Under the pieces are notes generated by a model. It had not been told where the DNA came from and did not search any database. It worked only from the letters and a program-made list of their open reading frames with translations. From Proteobacteria bacterium UBA4656 (lineage in GTDB: Bacteria > Pseudomonadota > Gammaproteobacteria > Xanthomonadales > Ahniellaceae): DNA of 39,332 bases. Position numbers and translations under genes: made by a program. Every line of letters begins with the position of its first letter. The stretch's first letter is position 1. Below, piece by piece: positions 9,202 through 16,878 of this stretch. The stretch is taken from NCBI GenBank assembly GCA_002405525.1, contig DHLY01000163.1:1-39332 (forward strand). Reading direction: 5' to 3'.

Positions 9202-9921
9202 ATGGGCAGAGGCCCCAGCATCGAAGGCCGCAAGAACGCCGAGGACGCCAAGCGCGCCAAGGTGTTCACCAAATTGATCCGCGAGATCACCGTCGCCGCG
9301 CGCGGCGGCGCGGACCCCGCCGGCAACCCGCGCTTGCGCGCGGCGATTGACAAGGCGCTGTCGGCCAACATGTCGAAGGAGACGGTCGAGCGGGCGGTGC
9401 GCCGTGGATCCGGGGCCGACGGGGCGGACGATCTGCAGGAAATCCGCTACGAGGGCTACGCCCCCGGCGGCGTGGCGCTGCTGGTGGACTGCATGACTGA
9501 CAACGCGCAGCGCACCGTGGCCGACGTGCGCCATGCGCTGTCCAAGCACGGCGGCAGCCTTGGAACGCCCGGGTCGGTGGCGTTCCAGTTCGCGCGCACC
9601 GGGGAGGTGGTGGTGTCGACGCCCGATCCGGCGGCGGAATCGCGCGCCTTCGAGGTGGCGCTGGATGCCGGCGCGGATGACGTGCAGGCGGAGGCCGCGA
9701 GCACCATCGTGCTGTGCGCCGGCGATCGCGTGGCGGCGCTCAGGGCCGCGCTGGAGGCGGCCGGTTTCGCCGCGCAACGCGCCGGGGTGGTGATGCGCGC
9801 GGCAAACAGGGTCGCGGTCGAAGGCGAGGCGGCCGCCACGCTGGCCAGCCTGCTCGAGTGGCTCGACGAACTCGACGACGTGCAGGACGTCTGGCACAAC
9901 GCCGCGCTGCCGGCGGACTGA
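9202..9921 (+). CDS. yebC: YebC/PmpR family DNA-binding / translation factor
   Basis: The protein has 239 residues, normal for this cytosolic family, whose members act as transcriptional regulators and, as shown for some, as ribosome-associated factors that help translation of difficult (proline-rich) stretches. The start ATG at 9202 has GAGG seven bases upstream. The N-terminus reads MGRGPSIEGRKNAEDAKRAK instead of the common GHSKWANI form; this variant is one I associate with Lysobacterales. The family signature YEGYAPGGVALLVDCMTDN lies near residues 90-108, followed by HGGSLGTPGSVAFQF and the two C-terminal alpha/beta domains. No ruvC or other Holliday-junction gene is adjacent, unlike many yebC loci. 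Confidence 0.92.
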   Translation: MGRGPSIEGRKNAEDAKRAKVFTKLIREITVAARGGADPAGNPRLRAAIDKALSANMSKETVERAVRRGSGADGADDLQEIRYEGYAPGGVALLVDCMTDNAQRTVADVRHALSKHGGSLGTPGSVAFQFARTGEVVVSTPDPAAESRAFEVALDAGADDVQAEAASTIVLCAGDRVAALRAALEAAGFAAQRAGVVMRAANRVAVEGEAAATLASLLEWLDELDDVQDVWHNAALPAD

Positions 9922-9951
9922 GCATGCCCTGACCGGCACCCGATGATCGGC

Positions 9952-9967
9952 CCCGCCCGTCGGCGGG
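9952..9967 (+). terminator. Weak hairpin downstream of yebC
   Basis: CCCGCC-CGTC-GGCGGG at 9952-9967 can form a six-pair G+C stem 30 bases after the yebC stop. No T run follows. Such stems are common by chance at this composition, so this is a weak call. Confidence 0.25.
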
Positions 9968-10185
9968 CCCGCGCCCGGGGCCGGGCAACCGGTGCCGGGT
10001 CGGGCCGGGGAAGGCCCCAGCCCTCCGGCCGGCTGCCTGCCGCGCGGACCCGCCGGGAAGGAGACGGCGGCCCGGCATTCAGCGCTGCGTGCGATTCGCC
10101 CGAAATGGCGTTACAGTCCCGTGAAAGCCGTCGGCTTCCGCCAGCCGCCGGCGCTGGATCCCATAGGGCGGAGGGGGAATCAATC

Positions 10186-11583
10186 ATGAAGCACATGCAG
10201 TGGCGCAAGCCCGGTCGGGCGACCATGATCGGGACGTGGGTTGGCGTGGTCGCTCTTCTGGCGGCCGGCCCGGGCCTGGCAGGGCCGAAGGAGGCCTTGC
10301 ACGACGAGTTGGCGGTGCTGGACGTGCAGATCGCGCAGTTGAAGCGCGATGGGTCGGCCAGCGGCCTGACCCAGGCGCTGGCCCGCTGTGCCGAGATCAG
10401 TGTCGCGCTGGGCGGTGACACGACGGTGGCCACCGGTACGCCGGCCGCCGCCGGGGTGGAACGTGGGGCCATGGGTGGCCCGCCCGGTTGCAGCACCGCG
10501 ACCACTACCGCCGCCAACACCACGGCGCTCCCCCTGGTCGACAACGGGGTCTCCACTTCGACCCTCACCGTCAGCGGCGCGGGTCCCTTCCTGTGGGACC
10601 TCAATGCCACGCTGGCAATCACGCATACGTTCAGCGGCGACCTCGACATCACCCTGCGTTCGCCCGCGGGCACGGTGGTCACGCTGAGCACCGACAACGG
10701 CGGCACCAACGACAACGTGTTCAACGGCACGACCTTCGACGACGACGCCAACCCCGCGGGCCAGGTGCCCTACGCCAGCAATGCGGGCCTGGTCAGCGAT
10801 CACCCCTACGCCAACCTCACCATTGCCACGCCGCTCGCGCCCGAGGAGCCGCTGTCCGCGTTCGCGGGCGAGAATCCCAACGGCGTGTGGACCCTGACCG
10901 TCTCGGACGACGCGATCGCTGACACCGGGTCCTTGGGCAGTTGGTCGCTGAACATGGTCACCCTGGGCGCCGCCCCCAGCGTGGCGACGACCACGGTGTC
11001 GAGCAGCGCGGCCGTGCCGCTCGTCGACGCCGGGGTCGCCACCGCGACGCTGGCGGTCGCCGGCGCGGGCACCGCCCTGTGCGGCGTCGACCTCACCGCC
11101 GCCATCACGCATACGTTCGGGAGCGACCTCGACATCACCCTGCGTTCGCCCGCGGGCACGGTAGTCACGCTGAGCACCGACAACGGCGGCAGCAACGACA
11201 ACGTGTTCAACGGGACCCTGTTCGACGAGGATGCCAACCCCGGCGGCCAGGTGCCTTACGTGAACAACTCGGGTGTGACGACCGATCACCTCTATGCCAA
11301 CGCGGTGCTGGCCTCGCCGCTCACCCCCGAGGAATCCTTCGGCGCTTTCTATGGCGAGAACCCGAACGGGATCTGGACGCTGACCGTCTCGGATGACGCG
11401 GCAGGTGATACCGGCGCTCTCGCCAACTGGTCGCTCGCCCTCACCACCTGCGCGTGCCAGCAGCAGGGCACGCTGTCGAGCGTGCCGGTCCCGGTCGACG
11501 CGCGTTGGGCCCTGCTGCTGCTGGGTGCTGCACTGCTGCTGGCCGGGTTGATCGGCCTGCGGCGCCGGCGCGCGGCCGCCTGA
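10186..11583 (+). CDS. Secreted protein with two P-domains and an IPTL-CTERM-like tail
   Basis: The protein has 465 residues. The ATG at 10186 follows GGAGGGGG, and residues 1-32 form a signal peptide ending GLA. Residues 35-78 form a short helical segment. Two copies of the proprotein-convertase P-domain follow (about 104-270 and 277-435); both carry THTF, SDLDITLRSPAGTVVTLSTD, ENPNG(V/I)WTLTVSDD and a final W-S-L strand. No protease domain accompanies them. The C-terminus (about 440-465) reads VPVPVDARWALLLLG followed by a hydrophobic stretch, GLIGLRRRR and AAA. This Pro-x3-Trp, transmembrane, Arg-cluster layout resembles IPTL-CTERM tails, processed in other bacteria by an exosortase (XrtH). 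No exosortase gene lies in the window. Surface anchoring and a binding role are inference. Confidence 0.85.
   Translation: MKHMQWRKPGRATMIGTWVGVVALLAAGPGLAGPKEALHDELAVLDVQIAQLKRDGSASGLTQALARCAEISVALGGDTTVATGTPAAAGVERGAMGGPPGCSTATTTAANTTALPLVDNGVSTSTLTVSGAGPFLWDLNATLAITHTFSGDLDITLRSPAGTVVTLSTDNGGTNDNVFNGTTFDDDANPAGQVPYASNAGLVSDHPYANLTIATPLAPEEPLSAFAGENPNGVWTLTVSDDAIADTGSLGSWSLNMVTLGAAPSVATTTVSSSAAVPLVDAGVATATLAVAGAGTALCGVDLTAAITHTFGSDLDITLRSPAGTVVTLSTDNGGSNDNVFNGTLFDEDANPGGQVPYVNNSGVTTDHLYANAVLASPLTPEESFGAFYGENPNGIWTLTVSDDAAGDTGALANWSLALTTCACQQQGTLSSVPVPVDARWALLLLGAALLLAGLIGLRRRRAAA
10621..10726 (+). repeat. Near-identical internal DNA repeat, copy 1 (P-domain 1)
   Basis: This 106-base segment matches 11107-11212 at about 95% by direct comparison (some five to six differences), offset exactly 486 bases (162 codons). 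The rest of the two P-domain units is clearly more divergent, so the conserved block stands out. Confidence 0.8.
11107..11212 (+). repeat. Near-identical internal DNA repeat, copy 2 (P-domain 2)
   Basis: Second copy of the block at 10621-10726, encoding THTF through DNGGSNDNVFN of the second P-domain. Synonymous positions are conserved too, which points to recent duplication or gene conversion rather than protein-level selection alone. Confidence 0.8.
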
Positions 11584-11594
11584 GCACGCGACAG

Positions 11595-11621
11595 CGGACG
11601 GACGGCCGGCCCGTCCGTCCG
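11595..11621 (+). terminator. Perfect 11-bp hairpin after the P-domain gene
   Basis: CGGACGGACGG (11595-11605) and CCGTCCGTCCG (11611-11621) are exact reverse complements with the five-base loop CCGGC, 12 bases after the stop codon. There is no T run. The strength and position suggest a transcript-end structure, and its right arm is the start of a tetranucleotide repeat. Confidence 0.5.
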
Positions 11622-11637
11622 TCCGTCCGTCCGTCCG
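11611..11637. repeat. Tetranucleotide repeat (CCGT)6.75
   Basis: Twenty-seven bases of uninterrupted CCGT units directly follow the loop of the hairpin at 11595-11621. Slippage here would change how many alternative registers the hairpin can adopt, but no reading frame. Nothing else was seen in 11638-11753. Confidence 0.9.
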
Positions 11638-11753
11638 ATGGGCGCCGGGGCCCTGCCGCGGGATGCGGGCACGCCGGTGCATTCGGGTCTTGGCCTGCCG
11701 GGTGGGCCAGCCCCGCGGGATCGCGCCCGCGCAGGCGCGCCTCCGTGCGCGGC

Positions 11754-12455
11754 TCAGAAGTCGCTCTGGCCCAGCGGATGCAGGGTGATCTCGTCGATCA
11801 CCATCCCCGCCGGGGCGTCGAGCACGGCGACCACCTGCGCGGCCAGTTCCTCCGGCCGCAGGCTGTGATGGCCGTCGCCGTGGCCTTCCTGGCCGCCGCC
11901 GAACCCCGTGTCGATGATGCCGGGGTTGACCAGGCTGACGCGGATGCGTTGGTCCTTGACCTCGCGCAGCAGCGAATGGCTGAAGCCCAGCAGGCCGTGC
12001 TTGGTGGCGACGTAGGGCGCCATGTTGGCCAGCGGACGGCGTCCCAGATCGGACCCGATGTTGACGATGTGCCCGCCGCCGCGCGCGGCGAGGTGCGGCA
12101 GCACCACGCGGCAGACCTGCATCGCGGCGCCGAGGTTGACTTGCAGGATGCGCAGCAGTTCGGCCTCGTCGTGGGCGAGGAAGGACTTGTAGGCGCCGAT
12201 CCCGGCGTTGTTGATCGCGCCATCGATGCCGCCGGCACCGGCGATGGCGGCGTCCAGCGTGGGCCGGATTGCGCCTGCGTCGGCGAGGTCCAGCGGCACC
12301 GCGTCGATGCGGCCGGGACCGCAGCGGTCGGCGAGCGCGTGCAGCCCGGCGGGCTCGCGTGCCACCGCGAGCACGCGGTCGCCGCGGGCGGAAAGATGCA
12401 GGGCGAGCGCGCGGCCGAGGCCGCGGCTGGCACCGGTGATCAGCCAGGTCCGCAT
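11754..12455 (-). CDS. Short-chain dehydrogenase/reductase
   Basis: The protein has 233 residues with a complete classical SDR layout: TGASRGLG (7-14) for the nucleotide, NNAG (82-85), catalytic Ser135 (NIGSDLG), Tyr148 and Lys152 (YVATK), and NPG at 177-179 followed by TGF. The start at 12455 (MRTWLITG) places the Rossmann strand at the very N-terminus as usual. ARE after strand 2 (residues 32-34) hints at NADP(H), but this is weak. The substrate cannot be read from the sequence. The next gene on this strand begins 80 bases upstream, so co-transcription with it is possible. Confidence 0.9.
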   Translation of the reverse strand: MRTWLITGASRGLGRALALHLSARGDRVLAVAREPAGLHALADRCGPGRIDAVPLDLADAGAIRPTLDAAIAGAGGIDGAINNAGIGAYKSFLAHDEAELLRILQVNLGAAMQVCRVVLPHLAARGGGHIVNIGSDLGRRPLANMAPYVATKHGLLGFSHSLLREVKDQRIRVSLVNPGIIDTGFGGGQEGHGDGHHSLRPEELAAQVVAVLDAPAGMVIDEITLHPLGQSDF

Positions 12456-12535
12456 GCGGGTTATCCGGAAGGCGAGCCGTCGAGGATAGCGGCAGCGCCG
12501 CGGCCTGCGCAGGCGGCGCACATCACGCGGCGAGG

Positions 12536-13384
12536 TCAGGCCCGGTCCGGCGAGGAGTCGGCCGGCGCGCCGCGCAGGGCGTCGAGTTCGGCGTGGCTCA
12601 TGCGGCGGGCGGGCACGCCGCCCCAGACCTCGCCGGGGCCGATCCTCGTGCCCGGCAGCACGACGGAATGCGGCAGCACCAGCGCATCGTCGCCGACGTC
12701 GACGCCGCCCATGACGGTCGATCCCTGGCCCAGAGTGGCGCGCGCGCCGATGCGCACCGGCGCGATGGTCAGGTGCCCGCCGCCGCCGTAGTGCGCAAAC
12801 AGGTGCACGCTGCCGCCGACCACCGCGTCGGCGCCGACCTCGACCAGCCGCGGGTCGGAGATGAACTCGGTGTTGATGAAGGCTCGCGGGCCGATCTTCA
12901 TGCCCATCGCGCGCAGGAACCACGGACCGAAGGGCGTGAGCGTGACCCAGGGCAGGAAGGTGTAGCGCGCGACGTAGAACAGCCCGTTGTGCAGGCCCCA
13001 GGGCACGGCGGCCGCGGAGAAGTAGCCGCCCGCGAAAGGCCGCGCGCGGGTCGGGAGCATGGCGTTGAACAGTGGCAGCACGGCGAGCAGGGCGAAGCCG
13101 GTGGCGAAGAAGGCGAGCGCGAGTCCGATCCCGGCCAGCGGCCAGCGCAGCCATCCGGCCTGCGCCTGCGCCCACGGCAGCCAGGCATCGAGCAGCCAAA
13201 GCGCCGGCGCCAGCGCGAGACCGATCGCCAGCGCGGCCAGCGCATAGAGTGCCAGCACCGCACCGAGGTGGGTGAGCACCCCGAAGCGGCGCACGAAGCG
13301 GTCGAAGCGTCCGCGCGGCGGCGGGTTCCAGCGGGTGCCGAACGCGCTTTGCGGCGGCGGTGCGGATCGGTCGGCGTCGTTCAT
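12536..13384 (-). CDS. Membrane-anchored left-handed beta-helix (hexapeptide) acyltransferase-like protein
   Basis: The protein has 282 residues. Residues 30-115 contain two to three hydrophobic segments (LGAVLALYALAALAIGLALA, WPLAGIGLALAFFATGFALL) that probably anchor it in the inner membrane. From about residue 165 the sequence takes hexapeptide-repeat form (IGPRAFINTEFISDPRLVEV, VGADAVVGGSV, IGARATLGQGS, VGDDALVLPHSVV, VWGGVPA), as in left-handed beta-helix acyltransferases; the end matches the usual V-x-GxPA cap. The arrangement resembles the C-terminal membrane/beta-helix domain of Pls-like peptide synthetases, here as a free protein. Acyl donor and acceptor are unknown, and I cannot point to a catalytic His with certainty. 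It lies between an SDR and an EamA transporter on the same strand. Confidence 0.78.
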   Translation of the reverse strand: MNDADRSAPPPQSAFGTRWNPPPRGRFDRFVRRFGVLTHLGAVLALYALAALAIGLALAPALWLLDAWLPWAQAQAGWLRWPLAGIGLALAFFATGFALLAVLPLFNAMLPTRARPFAGGYFSAAAVPWGLHNGLFYVARYTFLPWVTLTPFGPWFLRAMGMKIGPRAFINTEFISDPRLVEVGADAVVGGSVHLFAHYGGGGHLTIAPVRIGARATLGQGSTVMGGVDVGDDALVLPHSVVLPGTRIGPGEVWGGVPARRMSHAELDALRGAPADSSPDRA

Positions 13385-13414
13385 GGCGGGCCCTGCGTCG
13401 ACGGCCGGCCAATG

Positions 13415-14314
13415 CTACTGCGGTCCGGCGGGCCCGCGCGCCTCGCGCCTGATCAGATAAAGGCCGCTGGCCACCACGATCGCCGCGCCACCCAGCGTAT
13501 GCGACTGCGGGGCGACCTGCCACAGGGCCCAGTCGAGCCCGAGGCCCCACAGCAGGGCGGTGTACTCGAACGGTGCCACCGCGGCGGCGTCGGCGCTGCG
13601 GAACGCCTCGGTGACCGCGTACTGGCCGAGCGCGCCGGTCACTGCGACCACGGCCAGCGTGTCCCAGTGGCTGCGGTCCACCGTCACCCAGCCCGGGGCG
13701 GCCAGCGCGCCGCCGCCCACTGCCAGCATCAGGGTCATCCAGAACACCATCGCCTGCGTGCTGTCGGTGCGCCCGAGGACGCGCACGGTGATCGCCAGCG
13801 CTGCATAGCCGAGCGCCGACGCGGCGGCTGCCAGCCCTGCCCAGGTGGCGATGCCCGAGCCTCCGGGGCGAAGGACCAGCAGCACGCCGAGCAGGCCGAC
13901 TCCGATCGCGACCCAGCGCTGCCACTCCACGCGCTCGCCGAGGAAGGGCACCGCCAGCGCGGTGATCAGCAGCGGGGCGATGAAGAAGATCGCGTACACG
14001 TCGGACAGCGGCAGGGTCTGCAGCGCAGCGGCGAACCCGGCGAGCATGCCGATGGCGATCGCCCCGCGCAGCAGGTGCAGTCCCCATCGGATGCGGAACA
14101 GCGCGGCCACCGGCCGGGTGGCCAGCGCCCACAGCGCCACGATCGGCAGCGCGGCCAGGCCGCGCAGGGCGGCCACTTGCAGCGGGGGATAGTGCCCCGA
14201 CAGCACCTTCAGCGCCGCGTCCATCAGCGAGAAGGCGGCGACCGCGAGCAGCATGAAACCGATCCCGCGCAGGTTGGCGCGTCGGCGCGGGTCGGCTGGC
14301 GGGTTCTCGGTCAC
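13415..14314 (-). CDS. EamA/DMT family transporter
   Basis: The protein has 299 residues if it starts at the GTG at 14314; this gives the normal length of the family, while the first in-frame ATG (14254) would clip the first helix. There is no clear ribosome binding site for either. About ten hydrophobic helices in two repeats of five are visible, beginning GFMLLAVAAFSLMDAALK and including the typical PLLITALAVPFLGERVEW and GVGLLGVLLVLRP motifs at the repeat junction, then AVTEAFRSADAAAVAPFEYTA in the second half. Such inner-membrane carriers export amino acids, nucleotides or drugs; the substrate is not predictable. It is divergent from the M28 peptidase gene. Confidence 0.88.
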   Translation of the reverse strand: MTENPPADPRRRANLRGIGFMLLAVAAFSLMDAALKVLSGHYPPLQVAALRGLAALPIVALWALATRPVAALFRIRWGLHLLRGAIAIGMLAGFAAALQTLPLSDVYAIFFIAPLLITALAVPFLGERVEWQRWVAIGVGLLGVLLVLRPGGSGIATWAGLAAAASALGYAALAITVRVLGRTDSTQAMVFWMTLMLAVGGGALAAPGWVTVDRSHWDTLAVVAVTGALGQYAVTEAFRSADAAAVAPFEYTALLWGLGLDWALWQVAPQSHTLGGAAIVVASGLYLIRREARGPAGPQ

Positions 14315-14438
14315 GGTCGGTGGGCGCAGATGAGCCGCCGACGGTACCACTGCTGGTGCCGTCGCGCCGGAGTGCCCGGCCTCGACGACGGTGGCGCGCC
14401 TGTTTACGATGTGCCGGGGTCTTGCCCCGGGGGCGTAC

Positions 14439-15806
14439 ATGCGCGCGATCACCTTCCTGTGCCTGATCCTGGCCGCTGCGCGGCTGCCGGCGGCCACCGA
14501 CCCGCAGCCCGCGGCGAGTTACGACACGCGCCGCGCCACGACTGCCGAGGTCGAGTCGCTCAAGCGCGCGGTGCGCGAAGGGTTCTGGCTCGAGACCGGC
14601 GACGCCCTGCTGGTGGTGGCGCCGCCACCGGTGCACGCGCGGGTCGCGGCCAAGGCTCGCGCATCGGCGGCACACGGGATGTTGCGCGCCGACGAGTTGT
14701 TCCTGTTGCCGATGGGTTGCGCAGACGACGCCCACGTAGTGCCAGACCCGCTCGCCGTGATCGGCCGCCAAGCGCTGGTGCGGATGCCACCGGGACTGGC
14801 GCGCTTCGTGCCCGGTGCCCGGGCCGTCGCCCCATTCGCCGTGCTGGCGCGGGAATCGCGGCGCGACGCCCTGCCCAAAGGCATGCCCGACCCGGCGCTG
14901 GGCGCGGTGGCCGACCGGGTCGACGCGGCCCGCTGGTTTGCGCGCGTGGTCGCGCTGGCTGGCTTCGACCGCTCGTCATATGGCGCCGGTAACGGCCCCG
15001 TACCGGGCACCGGCGGGATCGACCCCGCGCGCGACTGGTTGGCGGGGCAGTTCGCGGCGCTCGGTTATGCGGTGGACATGCCGGCCTTCGATCTCGGCGC
15101 GGTGCGGCCTTCGAACGTGATCGCCACCCGGCCCGGTGCGGAAGTTCCCGGCGAATGGGTGCTGATCGGTGGACACTATGACGCGCGCAACACCAACAAC
15201 ACGGCGTCCGGCGTGGCCGCGACCCCGGGCGCGGAGGACAACGCGTCCGGTTGCGCCGGCGTACTCGAACTGGCGGCCGTGTTCGCCGCGGTGCCGACGC
15301 GGCGCACCCTGGTGTTCGCGTGCTATGCGGGCGAGGAGCAGGGCCTGGTCGGCGCCACGCGGCACATGCAGGCGCTCTCCCAGTCCGGCGATCTGCCGCG
15401 CGTGCGACTGGCGCTGATCATGGACATGATCGGCTTCTCCACCGACACTGCGGACCTCGACGTGCTGCTGGAATCGGGCCCGTCGCCGGTGCAGGCGCCG
15501 GTGCTGGCGTCCTTCGCGCGGATGGCGGCCGACCATGCGCCGGTGCTGCGGGTGGTGACCGACACCAGTCCATGCTGCTCGGACCACATGCCGTGGATCG
15601 ACCAGAACGTGCCGGCGCTGCTCACCATCGAGAACGACTGGTTCCAGTACCCGCATTACCACCGGTCCACCGATGTGCCCGCAAACATGACCAACGCGCA
15701 GGCCATGGCCGGCCCGATCCTGCGCATGAACGCCGCGGCGGTGGCGGACTCCGCCGGCCTGGCCGAGGCGCCGCTGTTCGCCGGCGGCTTCGAACCCGCT
15801 CCCTGA
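14439..15806 (+). CDS. Secreted M28 family zinc aminopeptidase with GFE tail
   Basis: The protein has 455 residues; the ATG at 14439 starts a short signal peptide (MRAITFLCLILAAARLPAA). The di-zinc ligands of M28 peptidases are all visible: His246 and Asp248 in GGHYDAR, Asp267 in GAEDNASG, the Glu299-Glu300 pair in AGEEQGL, Asp329 in MDMIGF and His408 in YHRSTD. CCSDHMPW (about 385) carries an adjacent cysteine pair, as in some Vibrio-type leucine aminopeptidases. Residues 25-150 form a propeptide/N-terminal domain. The protein ends LFAGGFEPAP, almost the same ending as the unrelated subtilase at 1770-5381. It probably releases N-terminal residues from peptides outside the cell, which would complement the endopeptidases nearby. 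Confidence 0.92.
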   Translation: MRAITFLCLILAAARLPAATDPQPAASYDTRRATTAEVESLKRAVREGFWLETGDALLVVAPPPVHARVAAKARASAAHGMLRADELFLLPMGCADDAHVVPDPLAVIGRQALVRMPPGLARFVPGARAVAPFAVLARESRRDALPKGMPDPALGAVADRVDAARWFARVVALAGFDRSSYGAGNGPVPGTGGIDPARDWLAGQFAALGYAVDMPAFDLGAVRPSNVIATRPGAEVPGEWVLIGGHYDARNTNNTASGVAATPGAEDNASGCAGVLELAAVFAAVPTRRTLVFACYAGEEQGLVGATRHMQALSQSGDLPRVRLALIMDMIGFSTDTADLDVLLESGPSPVQAPVLASFARMAADHAPVLRVVTDTSPCCSDHMPWIDQNVPALLTIENDWFQYPHYHRSTDVPANMTNAQAMAGPILRMNAAAVADSAGLAEAPLFAGGFEPAP

Positions 15807-15862
15807 GCCGCGCCACGCCGGTCCGGACGCATGCCATGATCGGCCTTTCCGGAGGCGCGCCC

Positions 15863-16636
15863 ATGACCCCACCCCAGGCCCCATCATTCGACGGCCGCAT
15901 CGTGCTCGTGACCGGCGGCGCCAGCGGCATCGGCCGCGCCAGCGTGCTGGCTTTCGCCCACGCGGGTGCGACGGTCATCGTCGTCGACATCGACGTCAGT
16001 GCCGGCGAGCAAGCCGCGCACGAAGCCGCCGCCGCCGACGCCCGCGCCGAGTTCCTCCGCGTCGACGTCGCGCGCGGCGCCGAGGTCGAAGCCCTCGTCG
16101 ACGGCATCGTCGCCCGCCATGGCCGGCTGGATGCCGCCTTCAACAACGCCGGCATCGAGGAGGAGAATTCCCGCCTCGCCGACGGTGACGAGGCCCTGTT
16201 CGATCGCCTGCTGGCGGTCAACGTCAAGGGCGTCTGGCTGTCCATGAAGCACGAACTTCGGGTGATGGCCCGTCAGCGCCGCGGGGCCATCGTCAATACC
16301 GCGTCCGTCGCCGGCCTGGTCGGGGCGCCGAAGCACGCGGCCTACGCCGCCAGCAAGCACGCGGTCATCGGACTCACCCGGAGCGCGGCCGCCGAATACG
16401 GCCGTCTCGGCATCCGCGTTAACGCCGTCTGCCCCGGTGTCATCCGCACCCCGATGTTCGAGCGCGCCGTCGAACGCGGCGTCGCGAGCGTCGAGCAGAT
16501 CGCCGCCCTGCACCCCGCCGGCCGCATCGGCGAGGCCGACGAGGTCGCTGCGGCGGTGCTGTTCCTGTGCTCGGATGCGGCCCCGTTCGTGACGGGGCAT
16601 GCGATGACGGTGGATGGGGGGTTCACGGCGGTGTGA
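15863..16636 (+). CDS. Short-chain dehydrogenase/reductase (classical, probably NAD-dependent)
   Basis: The protein has 257 residues. The ATG at 15863 follows GGAGG by seven bases. TGGASGIG lies at 17-24, an acidic Asp42 at the end of strand 2 favours NAD(H), NNAG is at 94-97, and the active site is Ser148, Tyr161 and Lys165 (YAASK). The C-terminus GHAMTVDGGFTAV is the standard ending of FabG-like classical SDRs. The substrate is unknown. It starts 57 bases after the M28 peptidase stop on the same strand, so they may share a transcript, though no functional link is evident. Confidence 0.9.
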   Translation: MTPPQAPSFDGRIVLVTGGASGIGRASVLAFAHAGATVIVVDIDVSAGEQAAHEAAAADARAEFLRVDVARGAEVEALVDGIVARHGRLDAAFNNAGIEEENSRLADGDEALFDRLLAVNVKGVWLSMKHELRVMARQRRGAIVNTASVAGLVGAPKHAAYAASKHAVIGLTRSAAAEYGRLGIRVNAVCPGVIRTPMFERAVERGVASVEQIAALHPAGRIGEADEVAAAVLFLCSDAAPFVTGHAMTVDGGFTAV

Positions 16637-16878
16637 GGTGCGTCCGGCCGGGGCACTTGCGACCACGTACGCTGCGCTTGGCCCCCGCATGACCTCAGGT
16701 TGCCCGCAACCGCCCAGGCACGGTCATCGCCATCGACATCCAGGGGGGCGCCGCGTTCAAAGACCATCTCGATCCAAGCAGGGGTGGTTGCTGACGGACG
16801 CCCTCTGGACCGAGGTGGGTGACCTGCAGGTCCTTGGCGGACGGTTCCCGTGGGACGCCGCCGGTGCACCGCTCGCAT
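16637..16878. other. No supported gene
   Basis: The region between the SDR stop and the VOC remnant has open frames on both strands but none with a start, ribosome binding site or recognisable motif. It may contain more decayed sequence belonging to the VOC pseudogene neighbourhood. Confidence 0.4.

Noticed and set aside
11611..11637. CRISPR or other spaced repeat array
   Set aside because: It is an uninterrupted tetranucleotide tract with no spacers.
12593..14992. A long forward open frame running opposite the acyltransferase-like and EamA genes
   Set aside because: It spans two recognisable reverse genes and changes composition only where they end; no start signal or motif.
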